Source: Xanthomonas sacchari
GTDB taxonomy: Bacteria; Pseudomonadota; Gammaproteobacteria; Xanthomonadales; Xanthomonadaceae
NCBI RefSeq assembly: GCF_040529065.1
Contig: NZ_CP132343.1
Coordinates: forward strand, 992,001 to 1,056,000
Direction: 5' to 3'
Length of the DNA stretch: 64,000 nt
Shown: positions 50,917 through 60,522 of the stretch, in pieces
How the letters are laid out: every line of letters starts with the position of its first letter
How positions within the stretch are numbered: the first letter of the stretch is position 1
The notes under the pieces: generated by a model
What the model saw: only the letters and a program-made list of their open reading frames with translations
Databases searched by the model: none
What the model was told of the DNA's origin: nothing
Program-made: the position numbers and the translations under genes

Positions 50917-52089
50917 TCACGCCTTGGTGTATCCGCCGTCCGCCTTCGGCGCGCTGATGCGCACCTTGTCGCCGTCGGTCAGGCCGTCCGGCGGGCTTTC
51001 GATCAGGCGGTCGCCGGCGGTGATGCCCGAGCCGAGTTGCACGGTCTTGCCGAAGTCGCGGGCGATGGTCACCGGCTTGAAGGCGACCGTGTCGTGCGCG
51101 TCGACCACCGCCACGCGCAGGCCCTTGTCGTCGAACACCAGCGCGCTGGCCGGGACCCGCACCAGCGCGGCGTCGGCCGGCAGATCGAAACGCACGCTGG
51201 CGTAGCCGCCCGGCATCAGGCTGCCGTCCTGATTGTCCACGGCGACCTGGACCAGGGTGGTGCCCGAGGCGGCGTTGACAGCCCCCGACGCGCTGTCGAC
51301 GACGCCGCTGAAGGTCTGCCCCGGGTACTCCGGCACGGTCAGCGTCACCTTGCTGCCGGCGCGCACCGACGGCGCATCGCTCTGCGGCACGTTCACGTAC
51401 ATGCGCAGCTTGTGCGTGTCCGACACGACGAACAGTTCCTGGCCGCCGCCGCCGGCGTTGATCAGCGCGCCGACATCGGTCTCGCGCGCGGTGACGGTAC
51501 CGTCGAACGGCGCCACCAGCCTGGCGAAGCCCTTCAGCGCTTCGAGGCGTTCTAGGTTGGCCTGTGCGGACTGGGCAAGGGCGCGCTTGGCGTCGTAGTC
51601 GCCGTTCTTCTCGTCCACCGCCTGCTTCGACACCACCTCGGTCTGGCCCATGGTCTGCCAGCGCTTGGCGGTGGTCTGGGCCAGGGCGGCGTTGACCCGG
51701 GCATTGGCCAGGTCGGCCTTGGCCTGAAGCAGCTGCTGGTCCAGATCGGGCGTTTCGATCTCGGCGAGCACGTCGCCGGCCTTCACCTTGGTGCCGATGT
51801 CGGCCTTCCACCATTTCAAGTAGCCGCTGGTCCGGGCGAAGATCGGCGCGCGGGCATACGCTTCCAGGCGGCCGGGGAGGTTGAGCACGCCGGCGCCCTG
51901 CTCGGTGTCCGGAGCCACCACGGTGACCGTCGGCACCGCCTGGTCGTCGGTCCATTCGCGCAGCCGGTGCGCGTCGCCGGCGCGCGTGGCGATGCCGGCG
52001 ACGACGATGGCCAGGACCACGATCAAGGCGATGACGCCGGCCAGGCGGAGACGGCGCGGCGAAACGGGGGGCGGCAGATCAGGCGACAT
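50917..52089 (-). CDS. RND efflux periplasmic adaptor (membrane fusion protein)
   Basis: 390 residues. One N-terminal anchor helix (LRLAGVIALIVVLAIVVAGI), then the barrel-sandwich domain (GYLKWWKADIGTKVKAGDVLAEIETPDLDQQL), an alpha hairpin (~110-170), LVAPFDGTVTARETDVGAL and a beta-barrel. Start overlaps the end of the pump gene by 11 bases. It would bridge the RND pump to an outer-membrane channel that is not encoded here. Confidence 0.93.
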   Translation of the reverse strand: MSPDLPPPVSPRRLRLAGVIALIVVLAIVVAGIATRAGDAHRLREWTDDQAVPTVTVVAPDTEQGAGVLNLPGRLEAYARAPIFARTSGYLKWWKADIGTKVKAGDVLAEIETPDLDQQLLQAKADLANARVNAALAQTTAKRWQTMGQTEVVSKQAVDEKNGDYDAKRALAQSAQANLERLEALKGFARLVAPFDGTVTARETDVGALINAGGGGQELFVVSDTHKLRMYVNVPQSDAPSVRAGSKVTLTVPEYPGQTFSGVVDSASGAVNAASGTTLVQVAVDNQDGSLMPGGYASVRFDLPADAALVRVPASALVFDDKGLRVAVVDAHDTVAFKPVTIARDFGKTVQLGSGITAGDRLIESPPDGLTDGDKVRISAPKADGGYTKA

Positions 52090-55000
52090 GCGGGGACGCT
52101 CCGGAGGCGTGTGCCGTCGGCGAGGACGGTTGGGAACCACGGCGGTGGATGAGGCTGAAGACGATCGGCACGAAGAACAGCGTGCTGACGGTGGCGAAGA
52201 TCAGGCCGCCGATGACGGCCCGGCCCAGCGGCGCGTTCTGCTCGCCACCTTCGCCCAGGCCCAGTGCCATCGGCGCCATGCCGATGATCATCGCCAGCGC
52301 GGTCATCAGCACCGGGCGGAAGCGCACGAAGCCGCCTTCCAGCGCCGCCTTCGCCGCGTCGCCGTGCTCGGCGAGGCGCTCGCGGCAGAAGCTGATCACC
52401 AGGATCGAGTTGGCCGTGGCCACGCCCATGCACATGATGGCGCCGGTGAGCGCGGGGACCGACAAGGTGGTGTGCGTGGCGAACAGCATCCAGACGATGC
52501 CGGCGATCGCCGCGGGCAACGCGGTCACGATCACGAACGGATCGCTCCACGACTGGAAGTTGACCACGATCAACAGGTAGATCAGTACGATCGCGCCAAG
52601 CAGGCCGAAGATCAGGCCCGCGAATGCCTTGTTCATGGTCTGCACCTGGCCGAGCAGCACCGTGCTGGACCCCTTGGGCAGGAACTTCTGGTCGGCATCG
52701 AGGATCTTCTGGATGTCGGCCGCGACCGCGCCCAGGTCGCGGTCCTGCGGGGAGGCGAAGATGTCCACGGTCGCATTGATGTTGTACTGGCTGACCACCG
52801 CATTGGTCGCGGTCCGCGACAGCGTCGCCAGTCCGCCCAGGCTCTGCGCGCCGCCCTGGCCCGCGCTGGGGCTGATCGGCACGTTCTGCAGGTCGGGCAG
52901 GCTGTCCAGGCTGTACTGCGGCGTCTGCATCACGATCGGATACGACACGCCGTTCTGCGGGTTCAGCCAGAACGTCGGCGCGATCTGGCTGGAGCCGGCA
53001 AGGTTCACGCCCAGGCTGCTGGTGACGTCGCGCTCCGTGATGCCCACCTGTTGCGCGAGGCTGCGGTCCACGTTCACCGCGAAGCCGGGGCTGGACTGCG
53101 ACTGCTGGATGCGCGCGTCCGCCACGCCCGGGACGCGGCGGATCTCGCGCAGCAGGCGGTTGGCATAGGCGAAGTTGGCGGCGAGGTTCGGGCCGCGGAT
53201 CTGCAGGTCCACCGGCGCCGGCGCGCCGAAGTTCAGGATCTGGCTGATGATGTCGGCCGGCGGAAACGAGAACACCACCGACGGGAACTGCCGCGGCAAG
53301 GTCTGGCGCAGCGTGCGCACGTAGTCGGCGGTGGGCGCGTGGCCTTCGCTCAGCGCGATCTGGATGTCGCCGTCCTGCGAGCCGATGGTGCCGGTGTTGT
53401 TGTAGGCGTTGTTGATGCCCGAGGACGACAGGCCGATGTTGTCGACGATGCCGGCTAGGTCGTGCGGCGGAATGAGCCTGCGTACGGCGCCGGTCACGTC
53501 GGCGAACAGGTGTGCGGTCTCCTCGACGCGGGTGCCGACCGGCGCGCGCACGTGCATCAGGATCTGGCCCGAGTCCACCGACGGGAAGAAGTTGCGGCCG
53601 AGCATCGGCAGCAGCAGGAACGACAGCGCCACGCACAGCATGAAGCCGGGCACGAACATTCTGCGGCGCAGCAGCGCGGTCTCGAGCAGCGCGTAGTAGC
53701 CGGCGCGCAGCCGCTCGAAGCGCTTTTCGAAACCGCGCTGGAAGCGCACCAGCGGATTGCGCGACAGCGGCTGGCCATGGCCGTCGCCGTGCATGTCGGT
53801 ATGCGGCGCATGGGGACGCAACAGGTACTTGGCCATGGTCGGCACCAGCGTGCGCGACAGGATGAAGGACGCGATCATCGCGAACATCACCGCTTCGGCC
53901 ATCGGCACGAACAGGAAGCGCGCCACGCCTTCCAGGAAGAACATCGGCACGAACACGATGCAGATGCACAGCAGCGAGACGAAGGCGGGCGTCACGATCT
54001 GCGAGGCGCCGTCCAGGATCGCCGTCTCTACCGACTTGCCCTGCTCCAGGTGCCAGTTGATGTTCTCGATGGTCACCGTGGCGTCGTCCACCAGGATGCC
54101 CACGGCGAGCGCCAGGCCGCCCAGGGTCATGATGTTCAGTGTCTCGCCGATCGCCGACAGCGCGGCGATCGAGCCGAGGATCGCCAGCGGGATCGAGATG
54201 GCGATGATCAGCGTCGAACGCCAGCTGCCTAGGAACAGCAGGATCATCAGGCTGGTCAGCGCCGCGGCGATCACGCCTTCGCGTGCCACGCCCTCGATCG
54301 CGCCGCTCACGAACAGTGACTGGTCGCCGATGGGAACGATGCGCAGGTCCGGCGGCAGCGCCTCCTTCATCGCCGCGACCCGGTCCTTGATGCCGGCGAT
54401 GATGGCCAGCGTCGAGGCCGAGCCGTTCTTCATCACCGTCATCAGCACCGAACGGTCGCCATTGACGTGCACGATGTTGGTCTGCGGCGGCGCGCCGTCG
54501 CGCACATGCGCCACGTCGCGGATGAACACCGTGGCGCCGTCGACCGTCTTCACCGGCAGGTTGCCCAGTTCCTGGATGTCCGACGGCGCGTTGTTGAGTT
54601 GCAGCGTGTATTCGTACTTGCCGATCTTCTGCGTGCCCACCGGGGTGATGAGGTTCTGCGTCGCCAGCGCGTTGGCCACGTCCTGCGCCGAGAGGCCGCG
54701 CGCCTGCAGCGCCGGCGGATCGATGTCGATCTGCACCTGGCGGGTCTTGCCGCCGAACGGATACGGGATCGCCGCGCCGGCCACCGACGTGAGCTGCGGA
54801 CGGATGATGTTGAGGCCGAGGTCGGCCAGGTTCTGCTCGGTGAGCCCTTTGCCGGACAGCGCCAACTGGATGATCGGCACCGTGGAGGCGTTGTAGTTGA
54901 GGATCAGCGGCGGCGTGGTGCCTTGCGGCAGCTGCCGCAGCATGGTCTGCGCGACGGCTGTGACCTGCGCGTTGGCGGTGCGGATGTCGACGTTGGGCTG

Positions 55001-55291
55001 GAAGAAGATCTTGATGATGCCGAAGCCCTGGATCGACGTGGCCTCGGTGTGCTCGACATCGTTCACGGTGGTGGTGAGCACGCGTTCGAACGGCGAGCTG
55101 ACGCGGCCGGCCATCTGGTCGGGTGGCAGGCCGTTGTACTGCCAGACCACGGCGATCACCGGGATCTTGATATCCGGGAAGATGTCGGTAGGCGTGCGCA
55201 ATGCGGCGAGTGGACCCACGATCAGGATCAGCAGGGCCAGGACGACGAAGGTATACGGTCGCGTCAGTGCGATCCGGACAAGGCCAATCAT
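52079..55291 (-). CDS. RND efflux pump (AcrB/MdtB-like)
   Basis: 1070 residues, twelve membrane helices in two repeats. N-terminus VRIALTRPYTFVVLALLILIVGP, GTTPPLILNYNAS, the hydrophobe-pump motif LVDDATVTIENINWHLEQG with the charged relay pair in helix 4 (VDDA), and a second-half VLISFCRERL-type helix. The two consecutive Asp of helix 4 mark a proton-driven multidrug or heavy-metal type pump; sequence style is closer to multidrug HAE1. Transcribed before its adaptor, after the kinase gene with a 235-base gap. Confidence 0.94.
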   Translation of the reverse strand: MIGLVRIALTRPYTFVVLALLILIVGPLAALRTPTDIFPDIKIPVIAVVWQYNGLPPDQMAGRVSSPFERVLTTTVNDVEHTEATSIQGFGIIKIFFQPNVDIRTANAQVTAVAQTMLRQLPQGTTPPLILNYNASTVPIIQLALSGKGLTEQNLADLGLNIIRPQLTSVAGAAIPYPFGGKTRQVQIDIDPPALQARGLSAQDVANALATQNLITPVGTQKIGKYEYTLQLNNAPSDIQELGNLPVKTVDGATVFIRDVAHVRDGAPPQTNIVHVNGDRSVLMTVMKNGSASTLAIIAGIKDRVAAMKEALPPDLRIVPIGDQSLFVSGAIEGVAREGVIAAALTSLMILLFLGSWRSTLIIAISIPLAILGSIAALSAIGETLNIMTLGGLALAVGILVDDATVTIENINWHLEQGKSVETAILDGASQIVTPAFVSLLCICIVFVPMFFLEGVARFLFVPMAEAVMFAMIASFILSRTLVPTMAKYLLRPHAPHTDMHGDGHGQPLSRNPLVRFQRGFEKRFERLRAGYYALLETALLRRRMFVPGFMLCVALSFLLLPMLGRNFFPSVDSGQILMHVRAPVGTRVEETAHLFADVTGAVRRLIPPHDLAGIVDNIGLSSSGINNAYNNTGTIGSQDGDIQIALSEGHAPTADYVRTLRQTLPRQFPSVVFSFPPADIISQILNFGAPAPVDLQIRGPNLAANFAYANRLLREIRRVPGVADARIQQSQSSPGFAVNVDRSLAQQVGITERDVTSSLGVNLAGSSQIAPTFWLNPQNGVSYPIVMQTPQYSLDSLPDLQNVPISPSAGQGGAQSLGGLATLSRTATNAVVSQYNINATVDIFASPQDRDLGAVAADIQKILDADQKFLPKGSSTVLLGQVQTMNKAFAGLIFGLLGAIVLIYLLIVVNFQSWSDPFVIVTALPAAIAGIVWMLFATHTTLSVPALTGAIMCMGVATANSILVISFCRERLAEHGDAAKAALEGGFVRFRPVLMTALAMIIGMAPMALGLGEGGEQNAPLGRAVIGGLIFATVSTLFFVPIVFSLIHRRGSQPSSPTAHASGASPHVA

Positions 55292-55526
55292 GAAGGAGTG
55301 GTTCCGTGCGCGAATGTTGCGTCGCGGCGAATTCTGCCTGCGGCGCGCTTGCTGGCCGCATTAAGATTTATTTAGACATCCATTCCGGGGCCACAAACGC
55401 TTGATGGCTCAACGACTTGTGCGCAGGTCGGGGCGTGTACTGCAAACCGCGTGGCCGGCGCCGCCAAGCCGCGCGCGGCGGCACGCGGAGAGAGGCGTAC
55501 GACCGCGGACCGGGTGTGCCCCCGTT

Positions 55527-56936
55527 TCAGGCAGGGCGGGGCGCGCAGCCCGCGGACGGCGCGGCCGCGGCGGGCGGGCAGAGCAGCGAGAACACGGCAC
55601 CGCGCGCGTCGCCGCCCACCTGCAGCGTATAGCCGTGCAGGCGCACGATGGCGCTAACGATCGCCAAGCCCAGCCCGCATCCGGGCTTGGCGCGCGTCTG
55701 GTCGACGCGGTAGAACCGGCGGAAGATCGTCTGGCGCTCGTCGGGAGCGATGCCCGGCCCGCTGTCGGCGATCTCGAGACGGGCGTTGCCGTCCTTGTCG
55801 GTGCCTGCGCGCAGGCGGATCGTCCCGCCGTCGGGCGTGAACTTGATGGCATTGCTGACCAGGTTCGCCAGCGCCTCGAACAGCAGGTGCCGATCGCCGT
55901 GCACGGCCGGCAGCGGCTCCAGGGCGAGGTCGAAGGTCTGGCCGCGGTCCTCGGCCAAGGGTGCGTAGAACGCGTGGACCTCGTGCAGCAGAGGCGCGAG
56001 GTCGATCGTCGAGAAGCAGGCGCTGCGCTGGCGGTCTTCCAGTTCCGACACGCGCAGCAGCGCGCGGAAACGGGTCAGCACGGTGTCGATCTCGCCCACG
56101 CATTCGTCCAGTTGCGCGCCTTCTGGACGGCTGGCGAACTGCTGCTGCAGCCGGTGCAGGCGCGTGCGCATGCGCGTCAGCGGGGTGCGCAAGTCGTGGG
56201 CGATGTTGTCGGTGACGCCCTTCACCTCGCCGAGCAGGCGCTCGACCTCGCCCAGCGTCCTGTTCACCGTGGCTGCCAGCAGATCCACCTCGTCGCCGCG
56301 CCGGGACACCGGCAGGCGCACGCTGAGATCGCCACGGTGGATGGGTTGCATGGCCTGCTGGATGGCGCGGATCCGTCGGGCCGGGCCACGCGCGATGAGC
56401 AGGCCGCCGAGCACGCCGGGCAGCAGGGTCAACGACAGGCCCCACAGTAATCCGCGGTAGATGATCGCGGTCAGTCCGTCGATCACGGTACTGGCCTTCG
56501 CCACGACCAGGCGACGGCCGTCCGGGAGTTGCCGGGCGATGCCGCGCGCCCGGGTCTGGCCGCTGTGCCCGCTGCCGATCAGCGTGGCGTTGACCACGCC
56601 GACGCTGCCATCGGCGGCCATGTCCCTGGGTACCTCGGCGATGTTGCCGGCGATGCGGCGTCCCTGCGGGTCGAACAGGCCGACCCACATGAAGCCCTGG
56701 ATGTCGATAGCGTTGGCCTGGCCCACCGTGTCGGCCAGGCGCCTAGGGTCGGTGTGTTCCAGGTAATGGATGCGCGCGACCAGCATCTGGTCTATCACGT
56801 GCGAGAGATAGCGGGTGGACTCCCACTGCACGATGCCCAGCAGCACGATGCACCAGATCGCGAACAGCGACCCGTAGATCAGGATCAGCCGAGAGGTGGC
56901 CGACCGCCAGGCGTCACTCAGCGGGACCAAGGACAT
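55527..56936 (-). CDS. HAMP-containing sensor histidine kinase
   Basis: 469 residues. Membrane helices at ~15-38 and ~165-188 flank a ~120-residue periplasmic sensor; HAMP at ~190-240 (GPARRIRAIQQAMQPIHRGDLSVRL). His box NIAHDLRTPLTRMRTR, N box NLVSNAIKFTPDGG, G boxes DSGPGIAP and GCGLGLAIV. Its start lies 23 bases inside the response regulator gene. Probably senses a substrate of the adjacent RND pump. Confidence 0.94.
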   Translation of the reverse strand: MSLVPLSDAWRSATSRLILIYGSLFAIWCIVLLGIVQWESTRYLSHVIDQMLVARIHYLEHTDPRRLADTVGQANAIDIQGFMWVGLFDPQGRRIAGNIAEVPRDMAADGSVGVVNATLIGSGHSGQTRARGIARQLPDGRRLVVAKASTVIDGLTAIIYRGLLWGLSLTLLPGVLGGLLIARGPARRIRAIQQAMQPIHRGDLSVRLPVSRRGDEVDLLAATVNRTLGEVERLLGEVKGVTDNIAHDLRTPLTRMRTRLHRLQQQFASRPEGAQLDECVGEIDTVLTRFRALLRVSELEDRQRSACFSTIDLAPLLHEVHAFYAPLAEDRGQTFDLALEPLPAVHGDRHLLFEALANLVSNAIKFTPDGGTIRLRAGTDKDGNARLEIADSGPGIAPDERQTIFRRFYRVDQTRAKPGCGLGLAIVSAIVRLHGYTLQVGGDARGAVFSLLCPPAAAAPSAGCAPRPA

Positions 56937-57597
56937 ACCCCGAGCCGCGCATTGTGCGGATGAGCGGCGGCTGGCCGTTGCCGTCGATCTTGCGGCGAAG
57001 GCGGCCGATGTGGACGTCGATCACGTTGGTGCCCGGATCGAAATGGAAGCCCCAGACATGCTCGAAGATCATCTGTCGCGTCACCACCTGGCCGGCGTTG
57101 CGCATCAGGAATTCGAGCAGGCGGAACTCGGTGGGCAGCAGGGTCAGCGGCTGGCCGTTGCGCAAGGCGTTGTGTCGGACCAGGTCGAGCTCCAGGTCCG
57201 CCACGCGCAGGCGGGTTTCCGGCGCGGTCGCGCTGCGGTGGCGGCGCACCAGCACTTCGGCACGCGCGACCAGTTCGTCGGGCGAGAACGGCTTGGTCAG
57301 GTAATCGTCGCCGCCCGCGCGCAGGCCGCGCACGCGCTCATCCACCTCGGAGAGTGCGCTGATCATCAGCACCGGCGTCTGCACCGCGTGCTTGCGCAGT
57401 TCGGAGACCACGTCGATGCCGTCCATGCCGGGCAGCATGCGGTCGAGGGTGATGATGTCGTAGCCATCGGCCAGCGCGCGCTGCAGGCCGTCGCGTCCGT
57501 CGGCGATCCAGTCGGCACTGAAGCCGTGCGCGCCGAGTTCCGCGACGATGTCGCGGGCGGTTACTTCATCGTCTTCGATGACCAGGGCCCTGGGCAT
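56914..57597 (-). CDS. OmpR-family response regulator
   Basis: 227 residues. Receiver Asp52 in ITLDRMLPGMDGIDV, Lys in YLTKPFS; winged helix ending SGYVLG. The gene is first of the set regulator - kinase - RND pump - adaptor, all on the minus strand, so it probably activates this efflux system. The stop overlaps the kinase start. Confidence 0.95.
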   Translation of the reverse strand: MPRALVIEDDEVTARDIVAELGAHGFSADWIADGRDGLQRALADGYDIITLDRMLPGMDGIDVVSELRKHAVQTPVLMISALSEVDERVRGLRAGGDDYLTKPFSPDELVARAEVLVRRHRSATAPETRLRVADLELDLVRHNALRNGQPLTLLPTEFRLLEFLMRNAGQVVTRQMIFEHVWGFHFDPGTNVIDVHIGRLRRKIDGNGQPPLIRTMRGSGYVLGPAE

Positions 57598-57706
57598 CCT
57601 GGCTTACTCCAGGCCGGAGACGGCGAAGCGCGACTGCCGGCGCGTCCAGGCCGCGCCGGCACGCCCCCGGCCTACATGCTGGCGCGCAAGGCCGCTCATC
57701 GTCGTG

Positions 57707-58423
57707 TCAGGGGCTCAGGTACGGACGCACGGTGTCGCGCCACAGCGCGTAGCCGGCTGCGTTCATGTGCAGCTTGTCCGGGCCGAACAGCTCGGCGCGC
57801 GGCTGCCCGTCGGCGCCCAGCATCGGCGTGTACACGTCGACGAACTGGACCTGCTTCAGGCCGGCAGCGGCCTTGCGGATCAGCGCGTTGGCCTCGGCCA
57901 TCTTCGGCATCAGCGCCGCACGCGACGGGCTGGGCTTGATCGACAGATAGACGATGCGGGTCTTGGGCAGGTCGCGGCGCACGCGGGTCACGAAGGCCAC
58001 GAAATCGTCGCGCACCTGCTGCGGGCTGCGGCCGCTGTTGAGGTCGTTGTCGCCGGCGTAGAACACGATCAGGCGCGGCTTGTACGGCACCACGATGCGG
58101 TCGGCGTACCAGGTGCTGTCACGGATCTCCGAGCCGCCGAAGCCGCGGTTGAGGGTCTGCACACCGGGGAAATCGGTGGCCAGCGAGGTCCAGAAGCGGA
58201 TCGAGGAACTGCCGACGAACAGCACGCCGCCGGGTTTGACCGGATGCGCGGCATCGTCCTTGGCGAAACGCGCCATGTCCTCTTCCCAGGCGGCATTGGA
58301 GACCTGGTCGGGCACGCTGGGCGGCGGGGGTGGGGTGAGCGCCAGCGCCGGCGACAGGCCCAGCAGGGACAGACTGAACAGACTCAGGGCGAGCAGCGGT
58401 GCGCGCAGCGGCGAACGGGGCAT
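57707..58423 (-). CDS. SGNH/GDSL hydrolase
   Basis: 238 residues with signal peptide and Pro-rich linker (LTPPPPPSVP). Blocks: GVLFVGSSSIRFW (Ser in the GDS-like position), RGFGGSEIRD, FYAGDNDLNSG (Asn) and a C-terminal DKLHMNAAGYALW (Asp, His). The nucleophile motif reads GSSSI rather than GDS, as in the acetylhydrolase/SGNH branch. Exported esterase or deacetylase of carbohydrate esters; substrate not known. RBS GAGGAGG precedes ATG 58423. Confidence 0.9.
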   Translation of the reverse strand: MPRSPLRAPLLALSLFSLSLLGLSPALALTPPPPPSVPDQVSNAAWEEDMARFAKDDAAHPVKPGGVLFVGSSSIRFWTSLATDFPGVQTLNRGFGGSEIRDSTWYADRIVVPYKPRLIVFYAGDNDLNSGRSPQQVRDDFVAFVTRVRRDLPKTRIVYLSIKPSPSRAALMPKMAEANALIRKAAAGLKQVQFVDVYTPMLGADGQPRAELFGPDKLHMNAAGYALWRDTVRPYLSP

Positions 58424-58612
58424 GACGCCTCCTCGAAGCAAGGGGATCGGCGATGGTGCCGCAGGCGCGACATGCAGGCAAATCCGCGGCGATGCCGGCG
58501 CCGCCGCGGGGCTTGTGGCAAAATTGCGGCCTATCCCGCTGCGCCCTTGCCCATGACCGATTCCTTCCGGCCGTCGTCGTCGCGTCCCCGTTGCCCGGGG
58601 CGGGGCTGAGCC

Positions 58613-58993
58613 GTGGCCGACCAGTTCGGGCATCTGCCGCGCGGGCCACGGCGCATGCTGATGGCGGCGCGTTGGTCCTGGCAGGGCTTGCGCGCCGCCT
58701 GGCTGCACGAATCCTCGTTCCGCCTGGAGGTGTGTCTGTTCCTGATCCTGGCGCCGCTGGCGCTGTGGCTGGGGCAGGGGCCGGTGCAGCAGGTGCTGAT
58801 GATCGGCTCGCTGCTGCTGGTGCTGGCCGTGGAACTGCTCAATTCGGCGATCGAGGCGGTGATCGAGCGCTATGGTCCCGAGCATCACGAGCTGGCCGGC
58901 CGCGCCAAGGACATGGGCTCGGCCGCGGTGTTCGTGATGCTGGCCAACGTGGTGCTGTGCTGGGGCCTGATCCTGCTGCCGCGCCTGCTGTGA
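58613..58993 (+). CDS. dgkA: diacylglycerol kinase
   Basis: 126 residues from GTG 58613. Three membrane helices; the signature ELLNSAIEAVIERYGPEHHELAGRAKDMGSAAV holds the active-site Glu residues (key pieces ELLNSAIE and KDMGSAAV). Recycles diacylglycerol to phosphatidic acid in the inner membrane. Followed 39 bases later by the TerC gene, possibly co-transcribed. Confidence 0.95.
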   Translation: MADQFGHLPRGPRRMLMAARWSWQGLRAAWLHESSFRLEVCLFLILAPLALWLGQGPVQQVLMIGSLLLVLAVELLNSAIEAVIERYGPEHHELAGRAKDMGSAAVFVMLANVVLCWGLILLPRLL

Positions 58994-59032
58994 TCGCCGC
59001 CCGTTTCTTCTTCCGTTAAAGGACCCGACACC

Positions 59033-59782
59033 ATGGCCCTCGAATTTCTCGCCGATCCCAACACCTGGCTGACGCTGTTGACGCTGAGTGCGTTGGAGAT
59101 CGTGCTGGGCATCGACAACCTGGTGTTCATCTCCATCGCCGTGGGCAAGCTGCCGGAAGCGCAACGCCCGGCCGCACGCAAGTTCGGCATCGCGGTGGCC
59201 TGCCTGACCCGCATCGCGCTGCTGGTGTCGCTGGCGTTCCTGGCGCGGATGCAGGGCGAACTGTTCAGCGTCGCCGGCATGGGCATCTCGATCCGCGACC
59301 TGGTCCTGATCGTCGGCGGCCTGTTCCTGCTGGTGAAGGGCACGATGGAGATCCGCGAGCTGATCACCGGCGGCGAGGACGAAGACCCCACCACCAGCAA
59401 GGCCTCGGGCGTGTTCTGGATGGTGATCGCGCAGATCGCGGTGATCGACATCGTGTTCTCGCTGGACTCGGTGATCACCGCGGTGGGCATGGCCCAGCAC
59501 ATCCCGGTGATGATCGCCGCGGTGCTGCTGGCGGTGGCGGTGATGCTGCTGGCGGCCAACCCGCTGGGCCGCTTCATCGACGCCAACCCGACGGTGAAGA
59601 TGCTGGCGCTGGCCTTCATCCTGATGATCGGCGTGGTGCTGATCCTGGATGGCCTGGACGTGCACGTACCCAAGCCCTACATCTACGCGGCGATGGGCTT
59701 CTCGGTGCTGGTGGAGTGGCTGAACCTGCTGATGCGCCGGCGCGCCGCCGCGCACCAGGTGCCCGGCGCCGGCAAGTGGTGA
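59033..59782 (+). CDS. TerC family integral membrane protein
   Basis: 249 residues, seven hydrophobic helices. EIVLGIDNLVFISI and VIDIVFSLDSVITAVGMA are the paired acidic-helix motifs of TerC/Alx-type transporters, linked to manganese or tellurite. AAAGGACCC precedes ATG 59033. Mn2+ export is the current view of several members; metal not provable here. Confidence 0.92.
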   Translation: MALEFLADPNTWLTLLTLSALEIVLGIDNLVFISIAVGKLPEAQRPAARKFGIAVACLTRIALLVSLAFLARMQGELFSVAGMGISIRDLVLIVGGLFLLVKGTMEIRELITGGEDEDPTTSKASGVFWMVIAQIAVIDIVFSLDSVITAVGMAQHIPVMIAAVLLAVAVMLLAANPLGRFIDANPTVKMLALAFILMIGVVLILDGLDVHVPKPYIYAAMGFSVLVEWLNLLMRRRAAAHQVPGAGKW

Positions 59783-59856
59783 GCCACCGCTGAGGTCGGC
59801 TGCGTTTTCACCGGCGGCGTGGCAAGCTGCGCGCAGTCATCTGCCGGAGTCCTCGC

Positions 59857-60498
59857 ATGCGCCTGTTGTCCCGCTCCCTGTTCCTGGCCGCGCTGGCGGT
59901 GTTGCTGTCCGGCTGCGGCTACAACGCGATCCAACAGAAGGACCAGGCGGTCAAGGCCGGCTGGTCGCAAGTGCTGAACCAGTACAAGCGCCGTGCCGAC
60001 CTGGTGCCGAACCTGGTCAACACGGTCAAGGGCTATGCCGACCAAGAGCGGCAGGTGCTGACCGATGTGACCAACGCCCGCGCCCGCGTCGGCCAGGTGC
60101 AGGTCAACGCCGACGACGCCGCCTCGTTGCAGCAGTTCCAGCAGGCACAGGGCCAGCTGTCCAGCGCGCTGTCGCGGCTGCTGGTGGTCAGCGAGAACTA
60201 CCCGAACCTGAAATCCGACCAGGCGTTCCGCGACCTGCAGGCGCAGCTGGAAGGCACCGAAAACCGCATCACCGTGGCGCGCGGCCGCTACATCCAGGCG
60301 GTGCAGGACTACAACACCTACATCCTGTCGTTCCCGCAGGTGCTCACCGCCAAGATGTTCGGCTACAAGGAGAAGCCCAACTTCTCGGTGGAGAACGAGG
60401 CGCAGATCTCCGAGGCGCCGGCGGTGAACTTCGGCGGCCAGCCGGCGTCCGCGCCGCAGCAGCCGCAGCAGCCGCAGCAGCCGGCACCGGCGCACTAA
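59857..60498 (+). CDS. lemA: LemA family lipoprotein
   Basis: 213 residues. Lipobox LLSGCG, then the LemA helical domain VKAGWSQVLNQYKRRADLVPNLVNTVKGYA and IQAVQDYNTYILSFPQVLTA. The C-terminus is a Pro-Gln tail (PQQPQQPQQPAP). LemA genes are usually followed by TPM-domain genes, as here. Confidence 0.94.
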   Translation: MRLLSRSLFLAALAVLLSGCGYNAIQQKDQAVKAGWSQVLNQYKRRADLVPNLVNTVKGYADQERQVLTDVTNARARVGQVQVNADDAASLQQFQQAQGQLSSALSRLLVVSENYPNLKSDQAFRDLQAQLEGTENRITVARGRYIQAVQDYNTYILSFPQVLTAKMFGYKEKPNFSVENEAQISEAPAVNFGGQPASAPQQPQQPQQPAPAH

Positions 60499-60522
60499 GC
60501 GTCGCTACAGGCCGGCCCGACC

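Noticed and set aside
58553-58609. 18-codon ORF just before dgkA, considered as a leader peptide
   Set aside because: No ribosome-binding site, no attenuator-type hairpin or repeated regulatory codons; composition like the surrounding non-coding DNA.
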